In this document: piece by piece, positions 25,724 to 33,918 of the stretch
Layout: each line of letters begins with the position of its first letter
Position numbering within the stretch: position 1 is the first letter of the stretch
From: Chloroflexota bacterium
GTDB taxonomy: Bacteria > Chloroflexota > Limnocylindria > Limnocylindrales > CSP1-4
Assembly (NCBI GenBank): GCA_021783095.1
Contig: JAJXUG010000005.1
Span: forward strand, 1-64,000
Direction of reading: 5' to 3'
Length of the DNA stretch: 64,000 nt
The notes under the pieces: generated by a model
Told to the model about the DNA's origin: nothing
What the model saw: only the letters and a program-made list of their open reading frames with translations
The model's database searches: none
Made by a program: the position numbers and the translations under genes

Positions 25724-26719
25724 TCAGGCCTGCCGGTCGTCCGCGACCGAGCGCAGCCGCGCATAGACCTCGGGGTTCACGACGGACGCAGGTCGGCGCC
25801 CTGTCAGGACGGCCGCGACGGCCTCGATCGCTCCCTGTTGGAGGGCCTCGATGGACTCCTCCGAGTACCAGCCGGCGTGGTCGAGGATGATCGCCCGCCC
25901 GGCGGCTCGAACCGGATCGTGGGGAGGGAGGGGCTCGGCTTCGTGGACGTCCAAGCCGGCGGACGCGAGCCGCCCCTCGTCGAGGGCCTCGAGGAGGGCC
26001 GCAGTGTCCACGAGGCCACCGCGCGCCGTGTTCACGAGCACGGCCGTGGGCCTAACAAGGCGCAGGGCCTCCCCGTCGATGATGTGCCTGGTCTCAGGGG
26101 TGAGCGGAGCATGGAGCGAGATCAGATCCGAATTCGCGAGCAGCGTTGCTAGGTCCACGGGCTCGGCGCTGTTCGCGCGCACCTCTTCGGGCGCGACGAA
26201 CGGATCGTAGACGAGCGTCCTGACCTGGAACCCGGCGAGCTTCGCCTGGACGGCACGGGCGATCCGGCCGTACCCCACGAGCCCCAGCGTGCTCCCAGTG
26301 ATCCGGTGGATCGGGTCGGCCTGGGCGATGTCCCAAGCTCCCGCTCGGATGGCTCGGTCGTGCGCGACGACTCGCCGAGCCCCGGCGAGCAGGAGCGCGA
26401 TCGCGTGCTCGGCGACCTCGTGGACTCCGAACCCGACGACGTTCGCGACCACGATCCCGCGCTCGGTTGCGGCCGCCACATCCACGGTGTCATAGCCGGT
26501 GCCGTATCGGGCGATCACCCGGCACCTCGTCAGCCCATCTAGGACCCGTGGCGTCACCGGCTGCATCCGGACGATCAGGCCGTCGGCATCAACGGCCAGG
26601 TCGAGGACGTCGTCCTCGGTGGCGCACTGCCGCACCTCGAGGCCGGCTCCGATGGACGCAGCGACGCGCCGCTCGACGTCGTACGAGAGGTAGCCGGCAT
26701 CCGCGATCGCGACCCTCAT
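25724..26719 (-). CDS. C-terminal-binding-protein-like 2-hydroxyacid dehydrogenase
   Basis: D-isomer-specific 2-hydroxyacid dehydrogenase (331 aa). Rossmann motif LGLVGYGRIA, catalytic Arg in NTARGGLVD, and the terminal His in DHAGWYSEES; the HAxWYSE context is typical of the CtBP-like branch. ATG 26719 is preferred over GTG 26722. First gene of the minus operon with the aldolase-VOC fusion and KDG kinase, so it probably reduces or oxidises a 2-keto (deoxy) sugar acid. Related by fold to the gene at 56433-57401. Confidence 0.85.
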   Translation of the reverse strand: MRVAIADAGYLSYDVERRVAASIGAGLEVRQCATEDDVLDLAVDADGLIVRMQPVTPRVLDGLTRCRVIARYGTGYDTVDVAAATERGIVVANVVGFGVHEVAEHAIALLLAGARRVVAHDRAIRAGAWDIAQADPIHRITGSTLGLVGYGRIARAVQAKLAGFQVRTLVYDPFVAPEEVRANSAEPVDLATLLANSDLISLHAPLTPETRHIIDGEALRLVRPTAVLVNTARGGLVDTAALLEALDEGRLASAGLDVHEAEPLPPHDPVRAAGRAIILDHAGWYSEESIEALQQGAIEAVAAVLTGRRPASVVNPEVYARLRSVADDRQA

Positions 26720-26776
26720 CACCGTTTCGCGCTCCTCTGCCGGGCACTAGGCAGGATGATCCGGCGGTCACTCCGC

Positions 26777-26790
26777 GAGATATCATATCC
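26777..26790. promoter_or_regulatory. AT-rich promoter/operator block
   Basis: GAGATATCATATCC lies in the short space between two divergent operons. It resembles GAGATACGAT at 44635 and 62863 and related blocks elsewhere in the window, and contains TATCAT, a possible -10 for the + strand. Regulator unknown. Confidence 0.35.
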
Positions 26791-26839
26791 TGCGCAACCG
26801 CTCGAAGTGGCGGCTTCACTCCGGGATGGGGGTTCGAAG

Positions 26840-27355
26840 GTGGCGAGCGAGAGTCCTCGGCAGCGCGTCCTCGAGGCGCTGGCCCACATCCAGCCTGCGC
26901 ACGTGCCTGTCGACATCGGCGGATCGAACGTTACTACGATCGTCGACACCCGCTACGAGCGGCTGAAGGCGGTGCTCGGAGTCCGGGTTCCCACCGCCTA
27001 CATCGGTCGCCGGGCGCGTCAGGCGGCGGTCGACGAGGAGACGGTCGAGCGCCTGGGCACCTGCACACGCCCGCTCTACCTCGGCAAGCAGGACCTGGCC
27101 TGCCACCAGCGGGGCGACGGGACGGCGGCGCCGAAGCGCGACTTCTGGGCTGCACTGACGTCCTGGGGCGCCATCGACACGCATCGCGTCCTCCTGTTCG
27201 GCTTGGTTCCTGATGTCCGCGAGGAGGTCCGGCGGCGCATCGGCGACCTTGCCGCCGGCGGCGGCTTCGTGCTCGCCGCGGTCCACGACGTCCGGGACGA
27301 CGTCCCAAGGGACAACCTTCTGGCGATGGCCGATGCGGCCGCGGCGTTCGGGTGA
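26840..27355 (+). pseudogene. Internally deleted URO-D family protein
   Basis: From GTG 26840 the frame encodes a URO-D N-terminus (SPRQRVLEALAHIQPAHVPV, then the segment up to RPLYLGKQD) joined directly to a URO-D C-terminus (FWAALTSWGAIDTHRVLLFG, then RRRIGDLAAGGGFVLA). Family members are 340-400 aa; this one is 171. The missing middle of about 200 residues holds most of the barrel and the metal-binding His-x-Cys motif. The deletion keeps the frame, so a short protein could be made, but it should not be catalytic. The stop overlaps the following Gfo/Idh gene. Confidence 0.7.
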
Positions 27356-28449
27356 CCGCGATGGACGGGTCGACCATCGGGGTCGCGATCGTGGGGACCG
27401 GGAAGGTGGCCGATGCCCACGCACTGGCCTACGCGGCCGAGCCGGGATGCCGCCTTGTCAGGGTCTGCGACGTCAACCCAGTGCGGGCCGCGGCGTTTAG
27501 CGCCCGGCACGGGGCCCGTCCGGCCGCCTCGGTCGGCGAGGTGCTCGCCGACCCGAGCGTCGCCGTGGTCAGCATTTGCACGCCGCACCCGACGCACGCG
27601 AGCCTCGCCATCGCCGCCGCTGACGCCGGACGGCACGTCCTGGTCGAGAAGCCGATGGCGCTCACGACGGCGGACTGCGACCGGATGATCGAGACCGCGG
27701 CGCGGAGCGGCGTCCACCTCGGCGTCGTCAGCCAGCGGCGTTGGTACGAGACGGTTCAGCGGATGCGTCGCGCGCTCGACCAGGGCCGGATCGGTGACCC
27801 GATCCTCTCCACGCTCGAGTTGCTGGGCTGGCGGGGTCCGGAGTACTACGCGCTCGATCCGTGGCGCGGGACTCTGGCCGGAGAGGGTGGCGGCGTCCTG
27901 GTCACTCAGGCGACGCACCAGCTCGACCTGCTCCTCTGGCTGGCCGGACCGGTGGCGGTCGTGACCGGTCGCCACGGGACGTTCAACCATCCGGGGACGG
28001 AGGTGGAGGACACCGCGGTCGCCCTGCTGGAGTTCCGGAACGGCGGCCTCGGCATGATCGTCGCTAGCAACTCGCAGTACCCCGGGCTGTGGGGTCGCAT
28101 CAGGATCCACGGCCGCTCGGGGGCGTCGATCGGGGTCGAGATCGAACGCGGGACCGCGTTCATCAGCGGTGTCACGAGCCACGTGGAGCCGGCGCTCATC
28201 GACGTGTGGACGATCCCCGGCGAAGAGCACCTCGTCGGTGCCTGGCGGGCGGCGGACCTCGCGGCGTCGGAGCGGTTCGATCCGATGACCCACTACCACG
28301 CCCTCCAGGTCGCCGATTTCCTTGCCTCGATCCGCGAGGACCGACCGCCCGCGGTGACGGGCCATGACGGACGTGCCGCGGTCGCCCTTTTTGAGGCCAT
28401 CTACCGGTCGAACGCCACCCGGACATCGATCGTCCTCGCGGAGCCCTGA
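27352..28449 (+). CDS. Gfo/Idh/MocA family oxidoreductase
   Basis: NAD(P)-dependent sugar oxidoreductase of about 365 aa. VAIVGTGKVADAHA is the Rossmann motif, VEKPMALT the conserved EKP, and THQLDLLLW near residue 187 the substrate-site His region. GTG 27352 overlaps the stop of the URO-D relic; ATG 27361 is an alternative. A clear paralog lies at 41481-42602 (shared SICTPHPTHA, GVVSQRR and EGGG stretches). The family oxidises or reduces sugars, inositols and amino-sugars; the substrate here is unknown. Confidence 0.85.
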   Translation: MTAMDGSTIGVAIVGTGKVADAHALAYAAEPGCRLVRVCDVNPVRAAAFSARHGARPAASVGEVLADPSVAVVSICTPHPTHASLAIAAADAGRHVLVEKPMALTTADCDRMIETAARSGVHLGVVSQRRWYETVQRMRRALDQGRIGDPILSTLELLGWRGPEYYALDPWRGTLAGEGGGVLVTQATHQLDLLLWLAGPVAVVTGRHGTFNHPGTEVEDTAVALLEFRNGGLGMIVASNSQYPGLWGRIRIHGRSGASIGVEIERGTAFISGVTSHVEPALIDVWTIPGEEHLVGAWRAADLAASERFDPMTHYHALQVADFLASIREDRPPAVTGHDGRAAVALFEAIYRSNATRTSIVLAEP

Positions 28450-28467
28450 CGGTCGTCGATTGCGCCC

Positions 28468-28559
28468 CGCGCGACCACGCCTCCGGTCGCGCGTCGTATT
28501 CGTCGGCTCGCACGCCGGGCGCGGCACGTCGCGGGCGCCAGCGCTTGTCCCGCTGGCGC
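28468..28559. terminator. Two hairpins between convergent genes
   Basis: Hairpin 1: CGCGCGACC (28468-28476) pairs with GGTCGCGCG (28485-28493), 9 bp, 8-nt loop. Hairpin 2: GCGCCAGCG (28535-28543) pairs with CGCTGGCGC (28551-28559), 9 bp, 7-nt loop. Both lie between the + strand Gfo/Idh gene and the minus-strand enolase-like gene. There is no long T-run, so they may be a bidirectional terminator of the GC-rich type or mRNA end stabilisers. Confidence 0.55.
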
Positions 28560-28579
28560 GTCACCCGAGCGCGGAGGGC

Positions 28580-29863
28580 TCATCTCCCCCCGAGCACCGC
28601 GGCGCTGCCGACGTACGCCCCGGGACCCAGCTCCTCCTCGATCCGCAGGAGCTGGTTCCACTTCGCCAGGCGCGACGAGCGCGTCACGGATCCCACCTTG
28701 ATCTGACCTGCACCGCTCCCGACTGCGAGGTCGGCGATGAAGCTGTCCTCCGTCTCGCCCGAACGGGCCGACACGATGGTCCGGTAGCCGAGGCGCCTTG
28801 CCGTGGCGACCACGTCGAGCGCCTCGCTGAGGGTCCCCGCCTGGTTGGGCTTGACGAGCACGGCGTTAGCGATGCCGGCCTCGGCCCCCCGCTCAAGACG
28901 CTGTCGGTTCGTCACGAAGAGGTCGTCGCCGACGAGCTGAATCGTCCCGAGGGACGTCATGAGCCCCGCCCAGCCGGTCCAGTCGTCCTCCGCGAGGCCG
29001 TCCTCGATCGAGACGATCGGGTAGTCGCGCACCCACTCGGCGAGCATCGACACGACCCCCCGCGCGTCCAGCGGCGTCGCCACCGACGCCATGACGTACC
29101 CGCCGGTCTCGGCGTCGAAGAAGTCGCTCGCGGCGATGTCGAGGGCGATCGCGGCGGGGGCGCCCTCCTCCGCGATGGCGCGCGCGACCCACTCGACCGC
29201 TTCCCGGTCCTTCCGGAGCGGCGGCCCCCACCCGCCTTCGTCGGCGGCGAGTGGCGGATGACCAGCGGCCAGGACCATGTCACCGACGCGGGCATGAATC
29301 GCGACGACGCACTCCAGAGCCTCCCGGAACGAGGACGCGCCGAGCGGCACCGCGAGGACGTCCTGGATGTCAAGCTGGTGTCCGGCATGGGCGCCGCCAC
29401 TGATGATGTTCACCATCGGCAGCGGGATCGAGGGACGTCCCCCGACCAGATCGGCGATGTGGCGATACAGCGGGACGCCCCTGCCGGCCGCGGCGGCGCG
29501 ACACGCAGCGAGCGAGACCGCCAGGATCGCGTTCGCGCCGAGCCGCGCCTTGAGTGGAGTGCCGTCCTGCGCGATGAGCGCGCGGTCGAGCGCCTGCTGG
29601 TCGTCCGCGGGCAGCCCGCGAGCGGCCGACGCGATCTCGCCGCTCACGTTCGCAACCGCCTGCAGGACGCCCAGCCCGCGGTAGTGGGCGGCGTCTCCAT
29701 CCCGGAGCTCGACCGCCTCGTGGCTGCCGGTGGACGCCCCGGACGGAACTGACGCCCGTCCGGTTGCCCCTGACGCAAGCAGGACATCGGCCTCGACTGT
29801 CGGGCGGCCGCGGGAGTCGAGGATCTCCCGTCCGGTCACGGCTCGGATCCGCAGGTCAGGCAC
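28580..29863 (-). CDS. Enolase-like protein with altered catalytic residues
   Basis: Full-length (427 aa) enolase homolog, highly similar in layout: SGASTGSHEA loop, H159, metal ligands D242, E287 and D314, catalytic K338 (LVKPNQAGT), and R367/S368. Two conserved positions differ. The residue equivalent to E168 of yeast enolase is Asp (IQD), and the His of the SHRSGET motif is Ala (A366 in SARSGET). K389 in GQIKVGS is kept. It is co-transcribed with an APH-like kinase (8-nt overlap) and a URO-D protein, unlike a housekeeping eno. It may be a specialised dehydratase for a sugar-acid phosphate, or a weakened enolase. Family is certain; substrate is open. Confidence 0.85.
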   Translation of the reverse strand: MPDLRIRAVTGREILDSRGRPTVEADVLLASGATGRASVPSGASTGSHEAVELRDGDAAHYRGLGVLQAVANVSGEIASAARGLPADDQQALDRALIAQDGTPLKARLGANAILAVSLAACRAAAAGRGVPLYRHIADLVGGRPSIPLPMVNIISGGAHAGHQLDIQDVLAVPLGASSFREALECVVAIHARVGDMVLAAGHPPLAADEGGWGPPLRKDREAVEWVARAIAEEGAPAAIALDIAASDFFDAETGGYVMASVATPLDARGVVSMLAEWVRDYPIVSIEDGLAEDDWTGWAGLMTSLGTIQLVGDDLFVTNRQRLERGAEAGIANAVLVKPNQAGTLSEALDVVATARRLGYRTIVSARSGETEDSFIADLAVGSGAGQIKVGSVTRSSRLAKWNQLLRIEEELGPGAYVGSAAVLGGR

Positions 29864-30854
29864 GGGCTAGGACCACGCGAACATCGTCGAGCACCGCGTC
29901 GACGTCCGTCACGCACTTGCGCAGCATTTCTCCAGTCATGGCGCGCACGATTGCGTCCTCGTCGTCGGTCAGGTACCCGACCCGGGACTTCCCGTCCACT
30001 CGCGCCAGCATGAGGCCCGCGAGCGTTCGAGCTCCGAGCGTTCCCGTCGCGGCGTCCGCGAGGGTCGATGCCTCGCAATACGCGACTAGGAGGTCTGCGG
30101 CAGCCTCGACGTAGGCCACGCTGCGGAAGTGGATCCCCTTCAGGCACAGGTGCGAGAGGATGAACGCGAGGTCGAATGCGGGCTGCCCCCAGTGGGCGAC
30201 CTCGTGGTCAAGGAGCAGCAGGCCGCGCGCCGGGGTGACGAGCAGGTTCTTCGGGCTGAAGTCCCCGTGGACGAGGCAGAGGCCCTGATCGAGGAGCCTG
30301 TCGGCGAGCCAGCTCAGCTCGCCGGCGAGGTCGGGGTGCCGGGTGGCCGCGTGCAGCAGGTACGGCTCCAGGCGCAGCTCTATGAAGAACGAGCGGTCGG
30401 CGAATTCGGTGGCGAGTTCGGGCATGGCCGCAGATCTAGCATGCACGTTGCCGAGGAGTTCGCCCGCGGCCCGCGCGACCTCGGGTCGTACGTCGCCGCG
30501 CATGAGGTCCGCCTTCCACGTGTCAGAACCTGCCGGGGCGCACTCCATCGTGAACGCGTGGGCCTCGGGCACGATGCGCCCCACCGGCAGCACGCACCCG
30601 GGCACGAGCCCGGCGAGCACGTTCGCGCACCGGGCCTCAATGCCGGACCGTTCGGGGCGAGAGAACCACGCCTCGTCCGCGCCCAGCTGCGGCAGAGCCT
30701 GTTTGATGACGAGGCAGTCGCCACCGACGACCACGCGCACGACGGTGCTGGAGACGCCTCCCGTCAGGAACTCGATCCGTGCGCCGACGGGGTCCAGCCC
30801 GAGTGGTCCGGCGAGGAAGTCCCGGATGGCATCCTCGCTCGAGAGGGCTGTCAC
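29856..30854 (-). CDS. APH-like sugar/small-molecule kinase
   Basis: A 332-aa protein kinase-like fold phosphotransferase. CLVIKQALPQL holds the ATP-binding Lys, LVHGDFSPKNLL the catalytic loop (Asp and Asn), and LLLDHEVAHWGQPAFDLA the metal-binding Asp region. GTG 30854 overlaps the URO-D stop (GTGA), which argues for this start over the long upstream frame. It is closest in style to methylthioribose-kinase and aminoglycoside-phosphotransferase relatives. Between a URO-D protein and an enolase-like protein, it could phosphorylate a sugar or sugar acid that the latter dehydrates. Confidence 0.75.
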   Translation of the reverse strand: MTALSSEDAIRDFLAGPLGLDPVGARIEFLTGGVSSTVVRVVVGGDCLVIKQALPQLGADEAWFSRPERSGIEARCANVLAGLVPGCVLPVGRIVPEAHAFTMECAPAGSDTWKADLMRGDVRPEVARAAGELLGNVHARSAAMPELATEFADRSFFIELRLEPYLLHAATRHPDLAGELSWLADRLLDQGLCLVHGDFSPKNLLVTPARGLLLLDHEVAHWGQPAFDLAFILSHLCLKGIHFRSVAYVEAAADLLVAYCEASTLADAATGTLGARTLAGLMLARVDGKSRVGYLTDDEDAIVRAMTGEMLRKCVTDVDAVLDDVRVVLARA

Positions 30855-32062
30855 GCCGGCGGGCGAGCGGCAGGCACGACGGGCCCGAACGCCTCGACGC
30901 GCCGCGTGATGCGGTCCAGGCGGTCGAGGTTGACGTCGGGCGGCACGTTGTCCGAGACGCCGAGGATGAGTCGCTCGCCCGTTCCGAGCGCATCGAAGAC
31001 CTTGTCGAGCTGCGCCTCGAACTGGCCGTCGGTCATCGAGTCGCCGAGGAGTGCCACAGACGGGATGCCGCCCCAGATCGTCGTCCGATCGCCCATCCCG
31101 CCACGGAGGTCCGCGAGCGAGTCGCTGGTCATCGGCTCCGTGCACACGGACTCCGCCACATCGAGCTTGCACGCCGGGAAGAGGGGGAGCAGCTGGTGGT
31201 TCTCACCGTCCGCGTGCGTGGCGAGCAGCTTCCCGCCAGCGCGCACGCGATCGCCGATGGTGCGCAGCCACGGGGCGATCTCGTCGCGGAAGAACGCGGG
31301 CCACGTCACCTGCTGGTCGTAGTTCGCTCCCCACCAAACGACCTCCGCATTGCACTGGAGGATCGCGTCCAGCGCGGCTTCGAAGAACGGGCGCAGCCGG
31401 TCCGCGAACCGGTGGATGGACGCCGCGTCGTCCATGTACAGGTAGAAGAAGGCCTCCATGTTCATCAGGTCGTGGAGGACGAGGTGCACCGGCGCCGCCG
31501 CGATCGGACCTTGGGCCACCGCGAGTCCGTGCTCGCCGATGCGGCTGCGGAACGCCGCGTAGGCGGCGGGGGTCGGTAGGACCTCGAGGGCCTCGAATAC
31601 TTGGGCGACGGCCTCAAAGTCCGCGGATGACTCGATCGGACGCTTCCTCACGAACGGGATCGACATCCCGTCGCGACGCATGGCATCGGTCATCTCGAGG
31701 ATCGCCGTGGCATCGCCGGCAGGCGTGTGGATCGTCGTCCGGTAAAGCTCGCCGTCCGTCGAGAACTCCACCGGCAGGCCCGACACATCGACGCGGTACG
31801 GGAAATCCGAATGGTTCTCGATCCCGAAGCCACGCAGCATCCAGTCGCGCGGGTCCCGGGGCGCGGTGAAGTCCCCGCGGACCGCGTGGCACGCGAAGCC
31901 GAAATGCTTGGCGATGTCCACGGTGTCGGCGGCGTGGAGCTCCGCGGGGAGCGATCCCCGCGCCTGCTGCGCGATGAGCCAGAGGTCCATTCGGGGGGCC
32001 CACGGCAAGGCGTCCGACGGCGCACCTGCGATCGTCGCCAGCATCCTCTCACGGTGGTCCAT
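30851..32062 (-). CDS. URO-D family protein, H-A-D-G-E-N variant
   Basis: A 403-aa uroporphyrinogen-decarboxylase-fold protein. It begins with MDHRERMLATIAGAPSDALP, a typical URO-D opening. The usual His-x-Cys-Gly zinc motif of corrinoid methyltransferases is replaced by THADGENHQLLP (near residue 288), so metal binding differs from that of the paralogs at 36076, 37318 and 39402. Start ATG 32062 with GAGGTG upstream. First gene of the minus transcript with the APH-like kinase and enolase-like gene, and divergent from a VOC gene. Probably not haem-related; likely a methyl- or carboxyl-transfer enzyme on a sugar-derived compound. Confidence 0.78.
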   Translation of the reverse strand: MDHRERMLATIAGAPSDALPWAPRMDLWLIAQQARGSLPAELHAADTVDIAKHFGFACHAVRGDFTAPRDPRDWMLRGFGIENHSDFPYRVDVSGLPVEFSTDGELYRTTIHTPAGDATAILEMTDAMRRDGMSIPFVRKRPIESSADFEAVAQVFEALEVLPTPAAYAAFRSRIGEHGLAVAQGPIAAAPVHLVLHDLMNMEAFFYLYMDDAASIHRFADRLRPFFEAALDAILQCNAEVVWWGANYDQQVTWPAFFRDEIAPWLRTIGDRVRAGGKLLATHADGENHQLLPLFPACKLDVAESVCTEPMTSDSLADLRGGMGDRTTIWGGIPSVALLGDSMTDGQFEAQLDKVFDALGTGERLILGVSDNVPPDVNLDRLDRITRRVEAFGPVVPAARPPA

Positions 32063-32330
32063 TGGGCACCTCGTGCTGTCGTCCCCTTTGGCTGGGACTG
32101 CCGCCCGTCCGTCGCGCGTTCCCGTCCGCTCGAAGTCGCCGCGAAGCCCGTGTCCCCGCGACCGTTCAACCGGACCGAGGGGCCCGTGCCGCTCCCCGGC
32201 GGGCTGTCACGCGTCCGTCGGTCCTAGGATTCTGGCATACGATATGTCATCAGCGTCGGTTGGCGGCGGGCACGTGCGCGCCAGCGCGCACAGTCGACCG
32301 GCATCGGGCCGACCGTCTGGAGGGAGCAGG
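32063..32330. promoter_or_regulatory. Divergent promoter region with CATACGATATGTCAT
   Basis: Between the minus URO-D operon and the plus VOC operon. The AT-rich block CATACGATATGTCAT (32236-32250) resembles blocks in other intergenic regions (26777, 44635, 62863). TACGAT within it is a plausible -10 for the + strand. No open frame here is convincing. Confidence 0.4.
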
Positions 32331-32786
32331 ATGACTGTCACGCGGCTGGGTCACACGGGCCTCACGATCGCCGACATGGACCGTTCACTCGGCTTCTACC
32401 GCGGGATCCTCGGGTTCGATGTCGTCTCGAGGCGCGTCATCGACGCCCCGTGGCTCGCCCAGCTGCTCGGCCTCGACGCCGCGGTCGTGGACGCGGCTGA
32501 TCTCGCGGTCCCAGGGGCCGACCAGGTGCTCCAGCTGTTCGCGTTCGCGGTGCCGTCGGTCGAGGCGGTGTCGCCGAGCATGTCCGCTCCTGGCAGCGTG
32601 CACGTCGCCTTCGTGGTCGACGGCCTGCGAGACCTGCTGGGCCGATGCGCCGAGGCCGGGATCGCGGTGCTCGCGCCGCCGGTCATGATCACCACCGGCG
32701 TCAACACCGGCGGTACGCTCGCGTGCGTCACCGATCCCGACGGGATCATCGTGGAGTTCTTCGAGGCGCCGGCGCCGCAGGCGTGA
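32331..32786 (+). CDS. VOC (glyoxalase-fold) family protein
   Basis: A 151-aa two-module VOC protein from ATG 32331 with GGAGGGAGCAGG upstream. Likely metal ligands: His in RLGHTGLTIAD, His in GSVHVAFVVDG, Glu in GIIVEFFEAP. FYRGILGFDV is typical of the family. Members act as epimerases, lyases or dioxygenases on small organic acids. A decayed copy of a close relative lies at 48014-48331. Confidence 0.82.
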   Translation: MTVTRLGHTGLTIADMDRSLGFYRGILGFDVVSRRVIDAPWLAQLLGLDAAVVDAADLAVPGADQVLQLFAFAVPSVEAVSPSMSAPGSVHVAFVVDGLRDLLGRCAEAGIAVLAPPVMITTGVNTGGTLACVTDPDGIIVEFFEAPAPQA

Positions 32787-32807
32787 TCCAGGAGAAGGGA
32801 GGACTGC

Positions 32808-33917
32808 ATGGTCAGGCCGGGGACGTACGAGGAGATCATGCGCCGCTCGTCGACCTTCGTCGACGACTACACGATGAGCCTGCAGTTCCCGGCCTGCGAC
32901 TGGTCGGGGTACTTCCTGTTTGCGCCCCTCGAGGGAGACGGTCCCTGCCAGGCCGTGAACCTAGGCGTCTGCATCGGCTTGGCGAAGGGCGAGGAGCACA
33001 ACGTCCCGCAGTGGACCGGCGATCCGGACCGACTGTTCGCGATCACGTCGGTCGTCTGCGATGGAGTCAGCTACCGCTGGCTTGACGACACCTCCTACAG
33101 CCGGAGGGACCTCCTCTACGCCCGCCAGGGTCTCGATCTCCAGGTCGCCGACATCGTGCGCGTCCGCGGCGCGTTTCCGTACTTCGAGATGTACTTCCGT
33201 GATCCCATGCACGACATCACCTACGAGCTGGAGGGACGGGCGGGATACGTCCACTGGGTGCCGGACCATGTGCAGAGGGACAACCTATACGCGTACGTCT
33301 GCTTCCCCGACTTCGTCTTCCGCGGGGCAATCACGGTCGAGGGCACGGTCCACGACGTCCGTGGCACCGGCGGCTTCGACCACGTCGCAGCGCGCACCGT
33401 CGGGAGCACGAGCAGCCCCGGCGTCGGCTTCTGGCACTACGACCCTATCCTGTGGGACGGCGGCCACGTCTCGAACGGCCTCTTCTACCTCGGCCGCACC
33501 GGTGAGCCCTACATCCGGAGCGGCGTCATGACGGTCCCGGATGGCGGGTACCACCCAGCCGAGCGCTTCACGATCGAGTACCTCGAGCTCGGCGAGGGCA
33601 CGGCCAACGCTGGCTCCTCCGGCCCGGCGCAGGTCGTGCCGCGACGCTGGCGGGCGACGATGGAGGCCGCTCACGGTACGCTGACGTACACCACCACGCC
33701 TCTCGCCGTCCGCGCTCCGGATGGCACGCGGCTCGTCGAGCCGAACGTCGTCTTCGCCGCGGAGGGCGAATTCCGCAGCCGGACCGGCGAGGTGACCCGG
33801 CTCACCGGCAAGGGCCACAACGAGTACATGGGTGCGGCGTTTGACCCGTCGCGCATGACCACCACGACCGGTGTGCGGCGCGGCCCCTCGGACGTCGCTC
33901 AGGCAGGAGGCTCCTGA
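32808..33917 (+). CDS. Unknown beta-rich protein, possibly AttH/CrtC-like
   Basis: A 369-aa protein from ATG 32808, preceded by GAAGGGAGG. Trp, Tyr, Gly and Asp are abundant and predicted structure is mostly beta. Motifs include GYFLFAPLEGDG, AGYVHWVPDHVQRDNLYAY and VRGTGGFDHVAAR, with paired half-domains reminiscent of the lipocalin-like AttH/CrtC (carotenoid hydratase) fold. No signal peptide. It lies between VOC and Ldh2-type genes in one + strand operon. The fold guess is weak; a hydratase or isomerase on a sugar-derived substrate would fit the context. Confidence 0.5.
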   Translation: MVRPGTYEEIMRRSSTFVDDYTMSLQFPACDWSGYFLFAPLEGDGPCQAVNLGVCIGLAKGEEHNVPQWTGDPDRLFAITSVVCDGVSYRWLDDTSYSRRDLLYARQGLDLQVADIVRVRGAFPYFEMYFRDPMHDITYELEGRAGYVHWVPDHVQRDNLYAYVCFPDFVFRGAITVEGTVHDVRGTGGFDHVAARTVGSTSSPGVGFWHYDPILWDGGHVSNGLFYLGRTGEPYIRSGVMTVPDGGYHPAERFTIEYLELGEGTANAGSSGPAQVVPRRWRATMEAAHGTLTYTTTPLAVRAPDGTRLVEPNVVFAAEGEFRSRTGEVTRLTGKGHNEYMGAAFDPSRMTTTTGVRRGPSDVAQAGGS

Positions 33918-33918
33918 A

